NCBI GenBank assembly: GCA_943324025.2
Contig: CALPKA020000020.1
Span: 1 to 7,924 of the forward strand
DNA length: 7,924 bases
From: Bifidobacterium breve
GTDB lineage: Bacteria; Actinomycetota; Actinomycetes; Nanopelagicales; Nanopelagicaceae
Direction of reading: 5' to 3'
The position numbers and the translations under genes are program-made. The notes under the pieces were generated by a model. It was given only the letters and a program-made list of their open reading frames with translations. It made no database searches and had not been told where the DNA came from. Positions 7,137 to 7,924 of this stretch are shown in pieces (within the stretch, counting starts at the first letter, position 1; every line of letters begins with the position of its first letter).

Positions 7137-7534
7137 GTTGCCCAGAATATTTCAGCAATCTCATCGATCTTGCCAATTAGCTTTTCAGCCACAGCAACAT
7201 CATTACTTCCCTTACTTCCACCTGCACCAGCTAACTTTGTTGCCTCATTAAATAGAGAGTGCAATTGTGGATAGGCTTCAAAGTGGTTTGGCTTGAAATA
7301 ATCTGTCCATAAAACCCATAGATGATGCTTTACAAGTTCTGAACGCTCTTCTTTAATTGAAACCGCACGAGCTTTGAAATCAGCATCTGAGCTTGCTGCA
7401 TATTTTTCCATGCAAGCTTTTACTGATTGAGCCTCAATCTTTGCCTGGGCTGGATCATAAACACCACATGGTAAATCGCAGTGAGCAAATACAGTTTCTG
7501 ATGGCTTGAATTTTGAAATTACAGAATTAAACAT
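7127..7534 (-). CDS. sodN: Nickel-containing superoxide dismutase precursor (NiSOD)
   Basis: A 135-residue precursor that, once processed, converts superoxide to hydrogen peroxide and oxygen in the cytosol. The nickel hook HCDLPCGVY is at residues 18-26. Cleavage before His18 would remove a 17-residue propeptide and leave a 118-residue mature enzyme, close to the usual 117, with His1, Cys2 and Cys6 as the nickel ligands. The rest is a four-helix bundle with the family blocks VKHHLWVLWTDYFKP (68-82) and EIAEIFW near the end. The start is ATG 7534 with a strong AAGGAG four bases upstream. Divergent sodX encodes the matching protease, the standard pairing. No nickel transporter or Nur-type regulator gene is visible in the window. 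The gene ends in a strong bidirectional hairpin terminator. Confidence 0.96.
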   Translation of the reverse strand: MFNSVISKFKPSETVFAHCDLPCGVYDPAQAKIEAQSVKACMEKYAASSDADFKARAVSIKEERSELVKHHLWVLWTDYFKPNHFEAYPQLHSLFNEATKLAGAGGSKGSNDVAVAEKLIGKIDEIAEIFWATKK

Positions 7535-7538
7535 TTTT

Positions 7539-7544
7539 CTCCTT
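7539..7544 (-). promoter_or_regulatory. Strong ribosome binding site of sodN
   Basis: On the minus strand AAGGAG lies four bases before the sodN ATG. It is the clearest Shine-Dalgarno sequence in a window where most starts lack one, consistent with a highly expressed enzyme. Upstream on the same strand, TTCTCC-N17-TAATTA (7576 down to 7548) could serve as a weak sigma70-type promoter giving a very short leader. Confidence 0.6.
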
Positions 7545-7568
7545 GGTTAATTACTACCTATTACTTAG

Positions 7569-7584
7569 TGGGAGAATACTCCCA
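7569..7584. promoter_or_regulatory. Inverted repeat at the sodX start in the sodN-sodX divergent spacer
   Basis: TGGGAG (7569-7574) and CTCCCA (7579-7584) are perfect reverse complements around AATA. The right arm ends on the A of the sodX ATG and the left arm contains GGGAG, its only ribosome-site candidate. It could be an RNA hairpin limiting sodX translation or a shared operator within the 49-bp spacer (7535-7583), which also holds the sodN leader. No match to a nickel- or iron-regulator box that I know of is evident. Confidence 0.4.
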
Positions 7585-7901
7585 TGTTCGGATTAACCAC
7601 GGTAGTAGTTGCTGGAAACTCTATGGCCCCTGCCTATAACCAAGGTGACTATTTGCTGGTGGCCAAATTAAGTGGCCGAGAACACAAATTTACGGTTGGA
7701 AAGGTTTACTTAGTCGCAGATCCAATCCGGCCAGGGGTTAAGTTATTAAAGCGTTTGATCAAGAGTGAAATCAATCAGGGAGTTACTAAGTTTTGGTTTG
7801 AAGGTGATAATCCAGCAAGTACTGATTCAAGAAGTTGGGGTTGGTTAGATCTTCAGCAAATTCTAGGAAAGGTAATTCTTCGCTACAAAAAAGGCGATTA
7901 G
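7584..7901 (+). CDS. sodX: NiSOD maturation peptidase SodX (S26 signal-peptidase-like)
   Basis: A 105-residue S26-family serine protease that is thought to remove the SodN propeptide so that His1 becomes free to bind nickel. The catalytic Ser13 lies in AGNSMAPAYNQGD (10-22). The general-base Lys is most likely K56 in LLKRLI (54-59). The conserved S26 box GDNPASTDSRSWG is at 74-86. There is no N-terminal membrane anchor, unlike true signal peptidases, which fits a cytosolic substrate. Length is typical for SodX. The ATG at 7584 is preceded by GGGAG at nine bases, inside an inverted repeat. Divergent placement beside sodN is the family's usual context and secures the call. The stop is TAG at 7899-7901. 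Confidence 0.92.
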   Translation: MFGLTTVVVAGNSMAPAYNQGDYLLVAKLSGREHKFTVGKVYLVADPIRPGVKLLKRLIKSEINQGVTKFWFEGDNPASTDSRSWGWLDLQQILGKVILRYKKGD

Positions 7902-7924
7902 CGGGTAAAGGCCTCGGTCATTAA

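Noticed and set aside
7898..7924. C-terminal end of a leftward gene (minus-strand LMTEAFTR then TAA)
   Set aside because: Eight residues are too few to identify a gene or tell it from chance, and the stop would overlap the sodX stop region. It is left unannotated.

Overview
The window reads as a low-GC (roughly 40% by eye), gene-dense actinobacterial chromosome segment. The actinobacterial signs are the C-terminus of a UPF0182 membrane protein, an initiator tRNA of actinobacterial type with encoded CCA, an aroA-rsgA pair next to a SigR/RsrA-type sigma/anti-sigma pair, and a Ni-superoxide dismutase with its dedicated peptidase. Low GC, short spacers and this gene set suggest a streamlined freshwater lineage such as Nanopelagicales (acI). 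That placement is inference, not proof.

Layout. Positions 1-605 (+) are the 3' end of a UPF0182 gene, followed by tRNA-fMet (659-735, +). Facing them is a leftward gene string, aroA -> rsgA -> copA (5413 down to 740): EPSP synthase, the ribosome-maturation GTPase RsgA and a Cu(I)-exporting P-type ATPase. aroA and rsgA overlap by 8 bp and rsgA and copA are 26 bp apart, so co-transcription is likely. Divergent from aroA is a rightward string: sigR (5517 or 5601 to 6320), rsrA (frame open 6221-6625) and a small hotdog-fold protein (6651-7103). A bidirectional hairpin terminator at about 7075-7136 separates this from sodN (leftward, 7127-7534). sodN is divergent from sodX (rightward, 7584-7901) across 49 bp. 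The last 23 bases hold no supportable feature.

How the genes relate. SigR/RsrA is a thiol-oxidative stress switch: RsrA holds SigR through a zinc-thiol centre and releases it on disulfide stress. NiSOD removes superoxide after SodX trims its propeptide, and CopA exports Cu(I), which otherwise damages thiols and iron-sulfur centres. The right and left parts therefore share a redox/metal-stress theme around housekeeping genes.

Most interesting points. (1) The rsrA frame has no ATG, GTG or TTG before its zinc ligands, while sigR runs on with an odd hydrophobic tail. Removing one T from the TTT at 6221-6223 repairs both at once, giving a sigR stop overlapping an rsrA ATG. (2) A textbook SigR-type promoter (GGAAT-N18-GTT) lies just before an upstream in-frame sigR ATG. 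This suggests an autoregulated long SigR isoform like the SigR' of Streptomyces. (3) Three rightward starts (5517, 6651, 7584) are each directly abutted by a perfect inverted repeat. I see no prophage, insertion sequence, CRISPR array or clearly novel multi-gene system.
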